Below are positions 47,861 through 60,250 of a stretch of DNA of 64,000 nt, one piece after another. Source of the DNA: Diorhabda sublineata (taxonomy: Eukaryota; Arthropoda; Insecta; Coleoptera; Chrysomelidae). The notes below the pieces were generated by a model, which was not told the origin of the DNA, ran no database searches, and saw only the letters and a program-made list of their open reading frames with translations. The DNA is taken from assembly GCF_026230105.1 (NCBI RefSeq), contig NC_079477.1:15815001-15879000 (forward strand), written 5' to 3'. Both the position numbers and the translations under genes were made by a program. How positions within the stretch are numbered: the stretch's first letter is position 1; each line of letters opens with the position of its first letter.

Positions 47861-48190
47861 CTTAGTTACGACGATCCCACTGCAACAACGCATGCTCAAC
47901 AGAGTTAAACCTGGGCTGTATTGAACAGCGTACCCCTGGCGGTTATTGATTCCAGCACACGCCAAGATGGCCGCCGTCTCGTTACCGGCATTGGTGCACC
48001 AACCCACTCCCCTTCTGTTCACGCTAGACTTACAGGGCATGCCCCCCTCCCTGTCTACTAACCGACCCCGCGACTTGATCTACGATCCAACAAGAAACGT
48101 ATCGGGCTGTAAGCGATATTCACTTCTATTATTGGGAGACGTACGGTTGATACAGTAGATGGAACTGTAACTACGTGCTTAGAGTCTGGG
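47861..48190 (+). other. GC-rich island with possible coding exon
   Basis: About 300 bases here are near 50% GC in otherwise 30% GC DNA. A plus-strand frame (47946-48158) contains an ATG in a strong initiation context (GCCAAGATGGCCGCC, ATG at 47967) giving MAAVSLPALVHQPTPLLFTL followed by DLQGMPPSLSTNRPRDLIYD. I do not recognise the protein. AAGATGGCCGCC is also the YY1/pho-type core, so a promoter or regulatory island is equally possible. The minus strand is open in part as well. No TATA box, splice consensus or downstream exon can be tied to it. Confidence 0.28.
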
Positions 48191-51100
48191 AATGGATTCA
48201 GGGAATAAAATAAATTGCAAGACATGCTTGCTATGCTATCTCAAGCGTTTTTAGAGAAGAAAAAAAGTGCTGGCTTTGACTGAACCCTGACGAGTTTAGT
48301 TGCAGTTATACCCCGTTATACCTAAACGTATATATATGAGGAATTGTCCTTAAAACATAGATTTATTTTGAAAAACCAGTAGTCGTAAAGATATATTTTT
48401 AGTATGGGGATAGTTATTCAAAACAAAGCTATTTTAGTTCTTTATTATAGCGGAAACGAATGGATATCGGTGTGAGACGGGACGTTTAAAAAACACACAC
48501 ATTTTTTTGTTGTCACAAATGTAGCGAAGAATTACTCATGATAAAATTAATAGTAAGTAAATAATAGAGATATAAATAAAGTCGAGTAATTTTCAAAACG
48601 TCCTTGAACCAAAAACAATCTACTGCAAGTGTATATCGCGAGACTTGTTAACTTTATAATGCATCAGGGTCACTAATTTTAAAAATACTACTTACAAGCT
48701 GCATTTTAATTACTGCGACATAACAAGGTCATGAGATTAACAATTTACTATAAACTACTCACACTTCTTTTTATAGCTACACAAATAAAATTGTCCAGAA
48801 ACGTATTTATTCAACGATATAAACTCTAACTAACTTCTTTTAACATGAAATGTCTAAAGAATGAGTTCCTATATAATACTTCATTATGGATGATAGCACA
48901 ATTTTTTGACTTGTATGTGGTAAACCCGAATATAATATGAGAAATTGACGGATAATTGCTGACATTGAATGAGTACTATTTTTTGTTCCATTATAAACTT
49001 TTGTTTCTTCCAAAAATTTAACTATTACCAATTAATTTCAATTTGTTTTTCACATTTTCTGGGAAGTATGTAATCTGTACAAGTAGATATTTACATTTTA
49101 AGATAAATTATATCTCTACCACCTTAAGAGGTATGAAAATTTATAATCGATAAATTTTAAATAATTTTGATTAACATTTGCATTTCTATTCATATAGTTT
49201 TCTGTTATTAACAGGCAGAATAATTAGTTTGCTAATATAAACGTTCAAAACTAATACTATTGAATTGAATTCGTGTATAAAAAAATGGCATCTAATCATC
49301 CCGTGCTTATGAAAAGTTTATTTATATTTACATATGACGTTCTTGTCTATGAACATTTCAATAATATTTATAGGATTATAGTTTCAGTTCTAGTGTTTCA
49401 GAAGAAAATATTTCCACCTTTTTAAAGCAACGAATTGATAGAAATAACTAAACAATTGATACCATGAAGATGATATCAATTTGATTTACAAAAAGATACT
49501 CAATTCTTACACATTTTTGATACATATCGATGAAAACGAATCTATTAAATTCTGGAAACCTTTATATGAATAAGAATCCTTTTAGGAATGGAAAATGCAT
49601 TTGTTAAAAAAGTTTTGTAGAATAGATCTATCACAAATGCTTCCCAAGAACTTTTTTACTAACTTGTATTCTTCAAATAGCGAATGTCACTGGTCAATTA
49701 TTACTTATATTGAAGGAGATAAAGGATTTGTTGCTAGATGCTTTCTCAAAATGTTTTTAGAATTTACGAAAGACTAGGTGCGATAAAAAATGCCTGTGCC
49801 TGAGGAATATTTCGGTCAAATCAGTGATTTATTACTTACCAATTTTGTAATGGCTATACTCAACCATTCAAAATCGAACGAATCGGTATCTACCTCTGAA
49901 AGGAAAAAGAAATAGAGGCAGGAGGGTAATAATGCGAAATAAAAAGCTTTTGCAATTATTCAAACAGAATTGACCATTGTGTGTTGTAGATGAAAGAGCA
50001 AAATGGCTCAAATGAACAGATGTATCGCGAGAAACAAAACTTTCTGTACTTGAGGGTGTTAGTCGTCTATTATGTGATTATACATTTAAAATTCCACTTA
50101 CCAATCGTCACAATGTCATATAGTACAGGAACCAAAGGATAAATAGTCAGAACTGTGAAAAGAAAAAGGCAAAAAATTTAGATTTCAAATCAGAGAATGA
50201 ATTTTTGATTACTTGTAATTTGAAAACGAAAACACCTAGGAAGAAACTGTTCATATAGAAAGAAAGTTCATTAACATCTCTTGCTGATTTTGCGTACACT
50301 TAGTCGTTTTCTCACAAAACGCGACTGAACGCCAGGTTGTGAGATTGCATTTCTATAGGTAGGTATACATGTCACTGTGGGATTGCTGCAATATAGAAAA
50401 ACAAACTTTCACAGCTTTGTTGAAATTCACCATAGAGACCAGCATCAAAGTATGGTCTATTTGTGAATACCTCCTGTTTATTTAATAAGTGTATGGAACC
50501 GAAAACGAGGTCCAAAAGATTTGTATTTATTTTTTGTCCCGTCAATGTTTTGAGATAATTTCTACATGGAAAAGAAAGATAAATTGATGTACTAGCAGTC
50601 AATACTCTTGGAATTTTGAAGAAACGCCTCGGAATAACAAAATATTGAATTGTGCAACAAAAACGTAAGTTTTTTGTACATGTGTAGTCCACTTTCTTTA
50701 ACCGTAATTCCCAGTAAGAAAACTTGACACTTTACTTTTTATGTCAAATACATATAAACAGTTATTTCCAACATTCACTGCAGATCTCCAGGAAATTTTT
50801 TCGAGTCAAGAAAATATTCGCAAAACTCAATCTTTTTATATTTATATAAACTTGGGTCTAGTTTGTTAAGACATCCTTTAGAATGATCTAATTACCATTG
50901 AAAGTTGTAAGTATAAGTTGGTTGAGAATTTCAAAAAGGCACCTGGAAAACCACGGAAAGTCTAGTTAAAACTTATGAAAAACAACGTATTTTGATGCTT
51001 GTCTCTACTTTGACTTTCAAAAAAAATATTTCTGTCTGGTTTTCCGTAGGTGCTACAATCTACAATCTTACACTCTGGCTTCCAATTGCTTTTATGATTG

Positions 51101-51219
51101 TACGTAAAAGAAATTCTGCAAACCTCAATTCCATAAGTGTTTATAGATAAGTGTTCTATTATTCAAAGTATAAGCCTTCTGCCACCCATTTTCTGGTAAA
51201 CAATTTTTTTGCTTAGAAC

Positions 51220-51223
<4 letters not shown>
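48191..51223. other. AT-rich DNA, nothing identified
   Basis: Frames at 49595-49777 (plus) and 50372-50692 (minus, 106 codons, ending GEFQQSCESLFFYIAAIPQ) have no recognisable domain. Confidence 0.4.

Positions 51224-51290
<67 letters not shown>
51224..51290. repeat. (AT)n microsatellite, 67 bp
   Basis: The longest uninterrupted alternating AT tract in the window. Confidence 0.97.
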
Positions 51291-51292
<2 letters not shown>

Positions 51293-52514
51293 TACTATTT
51301 CTGTGGGAAGTAAGGAAACTGTTTAATTCTCATTGGAAGAAAAAGACTTATTTAGGTACGTGACTCTATATTTAATTAGAAATAAATAGTAACTGGAATA
51401 TAAACAAATATTTTGGCATATTTTCTTTAGTAATTTCAGAGATAGTGATTATAAAATTTTATGGATATGTTTACTAATTTACATTATGCTTTAATCGAGT
51501 TTTCTATGAGTTTTAATGCTAGAAACTAGTGAAAATTGGGATCAATATTCACTTTTTATCATAACAACTATGTATTTTCAATTGTAATTTATCATTAAAC
51601 CTAATCGTGCTCGTTTTTCACTAACACAACCATGTCAATAGTTTAAATTGGATAAAGGTTGCCAACATTCTCATATTAAAACCGCTCCCTACCTTTGTCT
51701 ACAGAACAATCGGACAATATTTGATTATTAATAATATCTACGATTAACATTGTTCCTACATTGAACTTGAGCTGCTGTATGCTTTATAATACATATCTTA
51801 CTTTTAATAGCAGAATTGTTTATCAAGAGGCCAAATACTCATTCATCTCTCACATAAAAACGTAATTAATATTTAACGCATCATTCAAATTATTTAGTTT
51901 ATCTATATCTATCAAAAGATTTGTAATAGAGTGGCATAAAAATATAGAGCGTACCTATTTAAATAAAAAAAACGTAATGTTTGGAAAATACTATTAATTT
52001 CACTACCATATAACAACTTTCTGTTTATGTTTCTGTGAATTATTCCTCAAACTGGTCATAATTTGAATAATAACACAACTTCTATGAGACATAAATAATC
52101 ACAAAATTGAATCTTCTTCGGAAAAAAGAACTTTTATAAATAAATCGCTCCAAATTGTTTTCTCGAAGAAAGCGATCCTTAAACATATTTAAGACAATTG
52201 AAGAAATGATCAACCTACTCGATTTTATCCAATATCCAGAAAATACACATTTGGCAAAGAGTGAAGTGTGAATTACTCGAAATGGATTCGATATTTGTCT
52301 TCATAGGGTTTGGAATTTAACAGCCGACATCAGTAATTCATAAAATGGATTCAATTGGACAAGAATGGTTACAAGGAATATGCTAAAAGACAACGGTGGC
52401 AAAGAACGATTTTCCTGATGCAATATTGCTGAAAGAATAAGTAGTGAAGGAGCAAGGTAAATAACAAGAATTTAAGATAAACATGAGGTACCTTTTGAGT
52501 CATTCATATGGCCC
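51291..52514. other. AT-rich DNA, nothing identified
   Basis: The last 250 bases probably belong to the Tc1-type relic that follows, but no motif is legible. Confidence 0.4.
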
Positions 52515-52650
52515 AATTTTGGTTTGTAAACGATAATGTCCATTCATACCATGATTGTCAATGAACTAATTATCCTGATCTAAGTCCAATCTATGAGATA
52601 CACTGTGAAGACGAATTAGAACTGTGCAAACAACTTTTGCACACTTGCAC
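52515..52650 (+). mobile_element. Tc1-type transposase fragment
   Basis: The plus strand reads FWFVNDNVHSYHDCQ, stop, then YPDLSP and, after a frame change, EIHCEDELELCKQ. This fits the Tc1 block xxDNxxxHxA ... SPDLNPIExxWDxLxR that carries the second and third catalytic acids. The Asp of NDN and of PDL are visible, but the Glu of NPIE is obscured by the frameshift. The interval between the two motifs is about a dozen codons too short, implying a deletion. The N-terminal DNA-binding domain and the ends are not recognisable. Confidence 0.5.
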
Positions 52651-53129
52651 ATGCATACTTTTAAAAAAATACATAATTTTTTGCATAAATTCTGTTTTTA
52701 TTTCCATTTGACGTTGATTCATACCCTAATTAAATCGAAAAAAAAAAAATTAAATTTAATAGATTTGACGATAACAAGTAGCTACAGGTTCGTGTGATTG
52801 ATTGACCAAATCGCATACGGAAGAATTGTATGACGAAGCTTACCTTCCCTATAATAACTTGATAAGTACTCTAATTTGTGACTATGTAGAGCAGTATAAT
52901 TTTAATCGCCCAAAATAATTTTATTCTACTTCGTTTCTTCTTTTAAATTCATACCATGACTCTTTTCTGAATATCTCGTACATTGATCACATAAAGAAGC
53001 GACTATTTGTTTATGAACATCATTTACTTAAAAGAAAACTATTTTAATTTTGAATAACGTTTCTTTGGATTGATTACACCCAGATAACTTCAAGTCTCTT
53101 TTCTTGACAATACAAACATGCCAACGCCT

Positions 53130-53250
53130 AACTCAAGTTTCCAAAAACTTGTTGAAAGCCTCGAATGGGATGTAGTTTTTCCATCCACGTTTTATCCCCA
53201 GTAACAATGCGTCGATGAATGTCCTCAGAGCTACGTTATCAGGCATATCT
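53130..53250 (-). mobile_element. Mariner-like catalytic scrap (family 3)
   Basis: Minus strand: EDIHRRIVTGDKTWMEKLHP, then IRGFQQVF. RIVTGDKTWM fits the segment around the first catalytic Asp of mariner transposases (RxVTGDETWV), with Glu replaced by Lys. Flanking sequence to about 53400 has no other clear motif. It is shorter and more divergent than the other mariner copies, and only this motif supports it. Confidence 0.5.
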
Positions 53251-55138
53251 TCTGCGACCTTTATTTGACGTTGTTTTTACAAAAGATTCAGATGTTTTCT
53301 CTCTCTCTCGGATGAAGACACGACGATTTTTGAGCACCATTTCCTTAACATTTTTGTTGTTAACGTCATTAATGGTATATTACTCTCATAAGTAAAGCTT
53401 TCGACGCCTTCATGATCTTTATTGAATACTGTTTAGTACTCAAATAGTTAGGTTTGCGATCACATTGACAACCTAAAACATTCATGCAACATTGGAAACA
53501 CATAGTTTCAAGTGAACTGGCTGCTCAATGTTTTTTCTATAGGAATTATCGCAAGACAAATATTTCGCATCGTATATGAACAGCTGACAAACACACTCTA
53601 AATGAGAAATCAGAGATAAACAAGAGCTCAATGATTTTATAAAATCATTGATGGTTCCAATTGTAACCATTAATATATCCAAAATATATCTTATATCAGG
53701 GGCAACAAAACCACCGTTGACCAGTGTAATGCATACTTCTTTATATTATATAAGATATGCCTACGTCTCTTTGTATTATTCAAGGATGATTCGTGACATG
53801 AAATACAGTCCAATCCTGTTCGTGTTCGAGTAACATCTCTTCACATATTTTACTCAAAGCATGGCAAGTTCGTTAATGTTGAAAAGAAACAGAAAGTAAA
53901 AAAGCGTGATGGTCTGATGGCGGACGAACAAGGTAATACATTACTGAGAAAATGTCGGCTTTGCGTTTTATACAGGTGAACCATAAATTATATTCTGGTA
54001 ATATTTACGGTCCAGCCACTCTCAACTTGATATTGATATATCAAGTTCTTTGATAAGTCGCATACTGTGATATTTTTGAAAGCCTTGAGAATATCAGATC
54101 GTGGGTAGAGATTATTTTTATGATCACATTTCAGTTATGCATAAAGTATATTTTAGCATATCAGTAAATTGAAACAAGTGATCAAGTATGAGTCAATAAC
54201 ATTATAAAATTAAGCAGAATGAAACATTTTCTCATTAATTTATATAATATAATGTACAATTTCAATAAGTAAATTAATTTCAAAACATCTTCGTCTACAA
54301 CGGATACTGTTAATGTTCGTTACCAAATAAAAGTTAAAAGCAGGGATGCCAATACGGATATAATTGAATGAGTTATTTGAGAAAATATTATTGGAAGAAT
54401 ACTACATATCTACCTTTCATTGTATTAGAAAAATATCAATATAAGTATGTGGATAATTTTTTTGCAGATTGGTTTTAAATACTTATTATCGATAAAAAAT
54501 ATGCAATAAAGGAGATACACTGTCTGAGAATGGAGGAACATAGTTATTTGTTGGAAATAAAAAGTAGAGAAGTGGAAATTATCTACCTTGAATAAATATG
54601 ATTTAATACTAATGACGAACAGAAGCATCATCTAATATAGGACAAGGTATAACGATAATTCATGCTGAATTGATTTGGTTGGATTTCAAATACGCTTTTG
54701 TTTTAAAGATCCAAATTTGGACTATCAGGATATTAGAGCAGAAATTATATTATACAACTCAGTTATCATAGACGACAAGATTATTTGTTAAGTCGTAATA
54801 TTTATTTTGATGAAACCTACATCGAAGAAACATTAATTGTGTTTGATTAACAAAGAATATGTTTTAGATAATATGCTTAAAACTGTGGAGTATACAGTAC
54901 TGCGAATATATTTATAGTACTCAACGCATTTGAATACATGAAAAATGAAAGTAAGATTTGAAATATTTCACTCTCATCCAATGCCAGTTTGATGGAAAGG
55001 ATAAGATATATTCAAATTGAGACTCTAAAAAATTAATAATCCATGTAATTACAATTGAAGATATTTACCGAAACGCAAAGATTAACCCCTTTGCTATTAA
55101 CTTAAAACGATAGACGTTAAGTCATATTCATATGAATA
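53251..55138. other. AT-rich DNA, nothing identified
   Basis: A perfect 10-base inverted repeat, AATGATTTTA/TAAAATCATT (53630-53649), is centred on a 0-bp spacer. No gene was seen. Confidence 0.4.
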
Positions 55139-55907
55139 CGAGGGTTACTACTTAAGTTTTAAGATAGATAAATAAAATCAAAAGTTCATAATTGGATATA
55201 GCACTAAACATATGATTTAAGCGTATCAACTGCTTCTGTGGGTGTAGAAAAACGTTAATCTCGCAATTTATTTTTTATTTTCGAGAATTAGGAGAAATTA
55301 TTGGATGCCAAACAAGGGCTGTACGGTGGAATCGATTTTCTGACTGCTTAAAAACTTGTTTGTTTTAACTGATGCGTGAGTGTTCGCATTGTCGTGGTGG
55401 ATAATGATTCGTCTTTTGCGATTGGTTTTTTGATTTGTTCAAACACTTCTCCAAAAAAATGCTGATACACTATTCAGAATTGATCGTTAACTTTGTTCTG
55501 ATGAAACGGTGGCGGCGGCACGTTCAACTATTCCGAACAAACAGGTGACCATATGCTTCGAAGTGCACGACCAACTTTTGTTGGATTTGCCTTCGTCCTG
55601 AAAGACCTGTACAGCCGATTGTTGTCTAATTTTGGGTTCATATGCATAGATCCATGATTCGTCGCCTGTCGCGATACTATAAACGTCTTTTGAAGCATCG
55701 GGATTGAATTTTTTCAGAGTATCTTTGCACCAATTGACACGAGATTTTTTTGACCGGTTGTGAACGTATGTGGTATTCAACGCGAATAAATAGCACTCAA
55801 ATGACGACACGTTCACCATTAAAGATGTAAAACTCTATGATGGTAATGTCACATTTGACGTATCACATCAGTTTTGCTTTATCTCAAAATATTAGTAGCA
55901 ACCCACA
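55139..55907 (-). mobile_element. Mariner family 1 copy D, both TIRs, 769 bp
   Basis: Both ends are present and flanked by TA (55137-55138 and 55908-55909). The left end CGAGGGTTACTACTTAAGTT and the right end, in reverse complement TGTGGGTTGCTACTAATATT, are imperfect inverted repeats that stay similar for about 30 bases. On the minus strand the transposase reads HNRSKKSRVNWCKDTLKKF, VYSIATGDESWIYAYEPKIR with the first catalytic Asp in GDESW, QQSAVQVFQDE and CTSKHMVTCLFG in one 110-codon frame; then, after a deletion and frameshifts, PPYSPCLASNNFS, where the last catalytic Asp has become Asn, and RFSTPTEAVDTLK. The N-terminal DNA-binding domain and the second catalytic segment are deleted. It is non-autonomous and dead, but may once have been mobilised in trans. 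Confidence 0.93.
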
Positions 55908-58900
55908 TAGGTGACGCTACGTTTTTTGAGATAGTACAAAAAAACTATAAGTCTTTTTAGGAAAAAAAATTAATCATAGTCAAAACAATAACCACCTACA
56001 TCAATCTATTTTTGTAATCGAAGCTTTCACAACTTGAAAGATCTAATGACATGAGGATCTGCTCATACCTTGATATTGTCAAATGAACTTGTTAATTGTC
56101 TTCTAATGTTGTTTCGATTGTTTTCTGTGGGGCTACTTGATAACAGTTTCATACTGACCAATATTTTCGTGCTATTCATGATATAAATATGAATTACATT
56201 GCTCGAAAAAGTGATTCAAACTCGGATTTCTCTAATAAGACCAAATGTCGGAAACTATATTCAAATTTTTATATTGTCTGTTGATGTTTAGAACAAATCC
56301 AATTCTTTTTATAATTTTTCATAATAAATCCGCATCTTCCTTGAAAAATGCATAGTATTTTGTTTCAGACTCACCTAACTTCGAATATATGGTTTCCGGA
56401 TAACTTCTGCAATAAAAAAGTCAGTCAATATACATTTCGAATAATTGTGGAAAATCAAATGTTAATATTTACTCGTCGATAATACAAGGGATAAGAATTT
56501 TTAAAATCTGACCATTCAATAGTTGCTAAAATTATTATTATAGCAAATACTTTTTTAGAATCCATTTCATGAACCGTCAATCAAATCTAACAGCAAAATA
56601 TGCCTAAGGAAAATAATTCTGAGGGAATTAAAATATTGTAATTTTCGTGTTGCATAGGATATATAATTAATTTTTTACGAATACATTATAATAAAAACGA
56701 AGAGAACTGCACCTTATAAGCGTTTTGAGAGTCATTTTTTTTTAATTTCACGGCCAATCAATTGAATTGCGCTCCGCTGTCATGAGCGATGAGTAAACAT
56801 CACTTGAAATTGAATTATCAGACAAAACTCATTTCTATGCATAAAAAATTATAGTCTGAAAAAAAATTTTGGTTAGCCAAATGATCTGTGCTATGCTTTT
56901 ACGATATTAATTAGATATAGAACTAGATAATTTATTGAAATGGTTTATACACGTCGTTTTTTACTTTTATTTTCCGGTACACATTTTATGATATGCCAGT
57001 AACTGTATTTTGATTTACTAATGCAATAGATTGTAATCGAAGCAAATTGTCAAGTGATAGTACAAATCTGTTATGTGAAAATATGGGGGTATTTCAGCTT
57101 ACTTGTAACTACTCTCATTAAACTTATAATCATGTTGAATTCACTAACATCTTGCAATAATTTCCTACAGCAAACAACACGATAATTTCACGTTTGAACG
57201 TAGTAAGTACAGAAACAAGTCGTATACGAAAGCACGTTTGTGGAGCATTAAAGTAGTGTAAATTTCCTCCAAGGTTTTCATATTTTAGTACTTTTCGCCA
57301 TGAATATTTACATTTATCGTGTTTTCAAAACGAATTTATCGCCTACACACGGAGCGACGGAGAGCTGAATATATTTTGTTATGTGACATGAAAATAAAAT
57401 AGTACCTTTGTGTTTTACAAAACATAGATAATTAAAACATTTACCTATGTATATATCTTTACATAAAAGTATGATTGCTTACGGCACCAATTGCAAATAA
57501 ATTAGTGAAATTAGCCAAAATAATTTGTATTCATCAATGTTTACAACAAGTGCTAAAATGTTCATATATACAAAGTTCGATAGAAAAAAACTCATCCTAA
57601 ATAGCAGGAGATACAAGTACTAATTTTTTCATATGTAATGTTACCTAGTCAAAAAATTTGAACCTCAAGAAGATCGGGTGGTACTTCAATAGAAAAAACT
57701 CAAAATTCCTTATAATTTCTTCGGTTAGTAACGAGAGAAAAAGTAGAAGTTCAGAGCAAATGATAAGGTAAAAACGATGAGCTTTTTACCAAGAAATGCC
57801 TCATTCTCTGCTCAAAGGTTCCTAGCTAAGCTCAACATCTTATCGCTAAAACATCTATCGTAATCTCCAAATCTTGTACTATGAGATTTTGATCTATTTC
57901 CAAAGATAAAATTTACGTAGAAGCTGCAAAGAAACTGATCACTAACATTCCAGCAAAGAGCGTTATAATGTTAGAGGTACGTAGGTACTATGTAGAAATG
58001 TATAAACTCTCAATAAAATATTTTACAGTATAAGTCTCGTTATTTAATAGTAATTTAGTTATTGCACTAAATAGATTACAATGTATTTGTTATGTGCCTT
58101 TCTTTTTAATTGAATTTGTATTTCTATGCAAATAAGGAATTTGAAACTTTATAAATTCTTTCTGTTTAAATTATTATCTGAAAAAAATCACGCTGAATCC
58201 AACTTTTAATAAATGCAGGTTGATTGTCGGATGAGTAAAATACACTGTCTCGATAATTTTCAATAATTTCCATAAAACACTTATGCTTAAAAATTCTAAA
58301 AAAATCAGCCTCAATACTATTTAATATCTATTTTATGTGAAACCTACATTTTTCCTTTAGCTTTATCTTTATATACTTTTAAGGAATAACATGTATGTCT
58401 TGAACATTCTATAGATTAAGATAAATGCTACCTGTCAATAAAGGTATATAACTTCTTTCTATATAAGTATCAAAAAAATACTACCGAAATATCCTATACC
58501 TACGTTATAAAATTATAAAGAGAAATAGAAAAGTTGCCAGTTAATCACCATTTTAAATGAAGCTTAAAAACAAAGTAACCATGAAACTTCAATGAGATTC
58601 AACAAGGATTATAAATTTAATGTGAAATGAGTAAAAAAATTGTTTTAATATGAATCAAGAAAATTCCTGGTATCCTTTTTTAATTTTAAGATTAAGCTAG
58701 TGATTGAATACTATCGAATATACAAATGTTTAACGAAAATCTCATGAAATAGCATACATCAATAAGGTGCGGTTTCTTCTAGCCCATATTAATTGCTATA
58801 TTGACTAAATACTTTTCATTAGGTTATAGTCAATTATTTTCGAAATATTTGGCTTTGACAAAGAAGCTGCAATACGATTTTATCATAATTCATTTGAATT

Positions 58901-58990
58901 ATTGAATTATTATACATGAAAGAAATTTATCTCATCAGTTTGGGTTTTAAGTAAGAAATTCACAAATGATGTTAAATTCTCCCATCTTAA
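55908..58990. other. AT-rich DNA, nothing identified
   Basis: No open frame or repeat was recognised in this 3-kb stretch. Confidence 0.4.
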
Positions 58991-60250
58991 TAATGTGTAC
59001 TCTAGCCTAAACAGCCATCACTCACTCCACACACTTTTTGTGATTTTTCTAAGGCTTTCGATTATGTTAATCATAATATTTTAATCAACAAATTGCAGTA
59101 CTACGGTTTCAGGGGAGCACCTCTCGCATGGTTTAAGTCATACTTTACCAACAGAAGTCAGTTTGTAAGGCCTAGGCCCTATTTTGTTTCCTTTGTCTGG
59201 CATCGTCTATCTAGACGTCAGTGGTGAAATATATCTATTTTTAGACTAGTTTCTCTTGGAGCAAACCTGATTTTACGGTACTTCATAGGACCATATCTAG
59301 TGACCCAATCACCCTTATATCATGGTGCGATTCTAATCTTTTCTGTTTCCACGTTTCTAAAATCAAAGTTTTATCATATAAAAATACATTGCAGCCTTTT
59401 TTATTAAACAACACCAACATTGACGTCGTTGAATCTGTAAAATTCTTAGAGCTTGTTGTGGACAACTCCTTGAAATGGAAGTTACATAATCCCGCCTTAA
59501 CTAACAAATTAAGTTCCTCCTGTTTCGCGAGATCAGTTTACAAAGAACTGAATTTATCCACCTCTTCAACAGTTTATTATGCCCTTATTGAGTCTCAGGT
59601 ATGCCATTTCCTTCTGGGTTACGTGTGGTGCGACTTAATTTGAGCGAATCCACAAACTACAAAAGAGAACTGTTAGATATTTACTCGGACTAAACAGCAA
59701 GGCTCACTGCAGGGACTTCTTTAAAATATTAAAAATCTGACTCTCTCTTCCTAATTAACCTTTGAATACATTTGCCTAATTCTTAAGCACGCTACTCCAA
59801 TTTCAAAAAGATCGTTGCACGGCTATCCACTCAGGAACGCGGAGCACGACCTTTATCAACCTACTCCACGTTCAGAATTAGTTAAGTGCTCAATATTTTA
59901 CAATGCAACAAAATGCACAATCACTTGCCAATTGAAATCAAATCGATATCATCTTATCCTGCATTCCGCAATAATTTGAGAGCATATTTACTGGAAACTG
60001 CCCTCTACTTTGTAAACGACTAATAATAATATTTAATTACTGTCATGCTGCATACTGGTTTAATTTTTGCTATGGACTTATTAAATATTACCAACTACTA
60101 TTACCTATAATTTTGTTACTTATTGTGGTTTTTTTCTGTATATTCACATTTTATTTCATTTGTTTATTTTTATGTTTGTTTTTAAGTTTTTACGAGGTTT
60201 TGTCTACAAATTGTAACAATTTTTTGACAATAAAGCATTTCTCTTTCTCT
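58991..60250 (+). mobile_element. CR1/jockey-like LINE, 3' half with AATAAA
   Basis: Relic of a LINE reverse transcriptase. From about 59030: CDFSKAFDYVNHNILINKLQ followed by YYGFRGAPLAWFKSYFTNRS (palm motif A and following helix); LGPILFPL (about 59175); the FADD box is unreadable (YLFLD then stop). The thumb region is open at 59389-59643: NTNIDVVESVKFLELVVDNS, LKWKLHNPALTNKLSSSCFA, STSSTVYYALIESQVCHFLL. After frameshifts come RYLLGLNSKAHCRD-like words, PLRNAEHDLYQPTPRSELVK, and the C-terminus AFRNNLRAYLLETALYFVND with a stop at 60021-60023. A 3' UTR follows, with AATAAA at 60229-60234 and a pyrimidine-rich CTCTTTCTCTCT edge at about 60250, probably the 3' end of the insertion. The 5' half is absent. 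Confidence 0.9.
60229..60234 (+). promoter_or_regulatory. LINE polyadenylation signal AATAAA
   Basis: AATAAA lies about 205 bases after the LINE stop codon and about 15 bases before the likely 3' edge of the insertion, where a polyadenylation signal is expected. Confidence 0.55.

Noticed and set aside
53630..53649. Perfect inverted repeat as a terminator or regulatory hairpin
   Set aside because: It is AT-rich with no spacer and lies in eukaryotic-type DNA; rho-independent terminator logic does not apply and no gene is adjacent.
59283..59507. Minus-strand 74-codon frame
   Set aside because: It is antisense to the plus-strand LINE thumb region, which has the real similarity.
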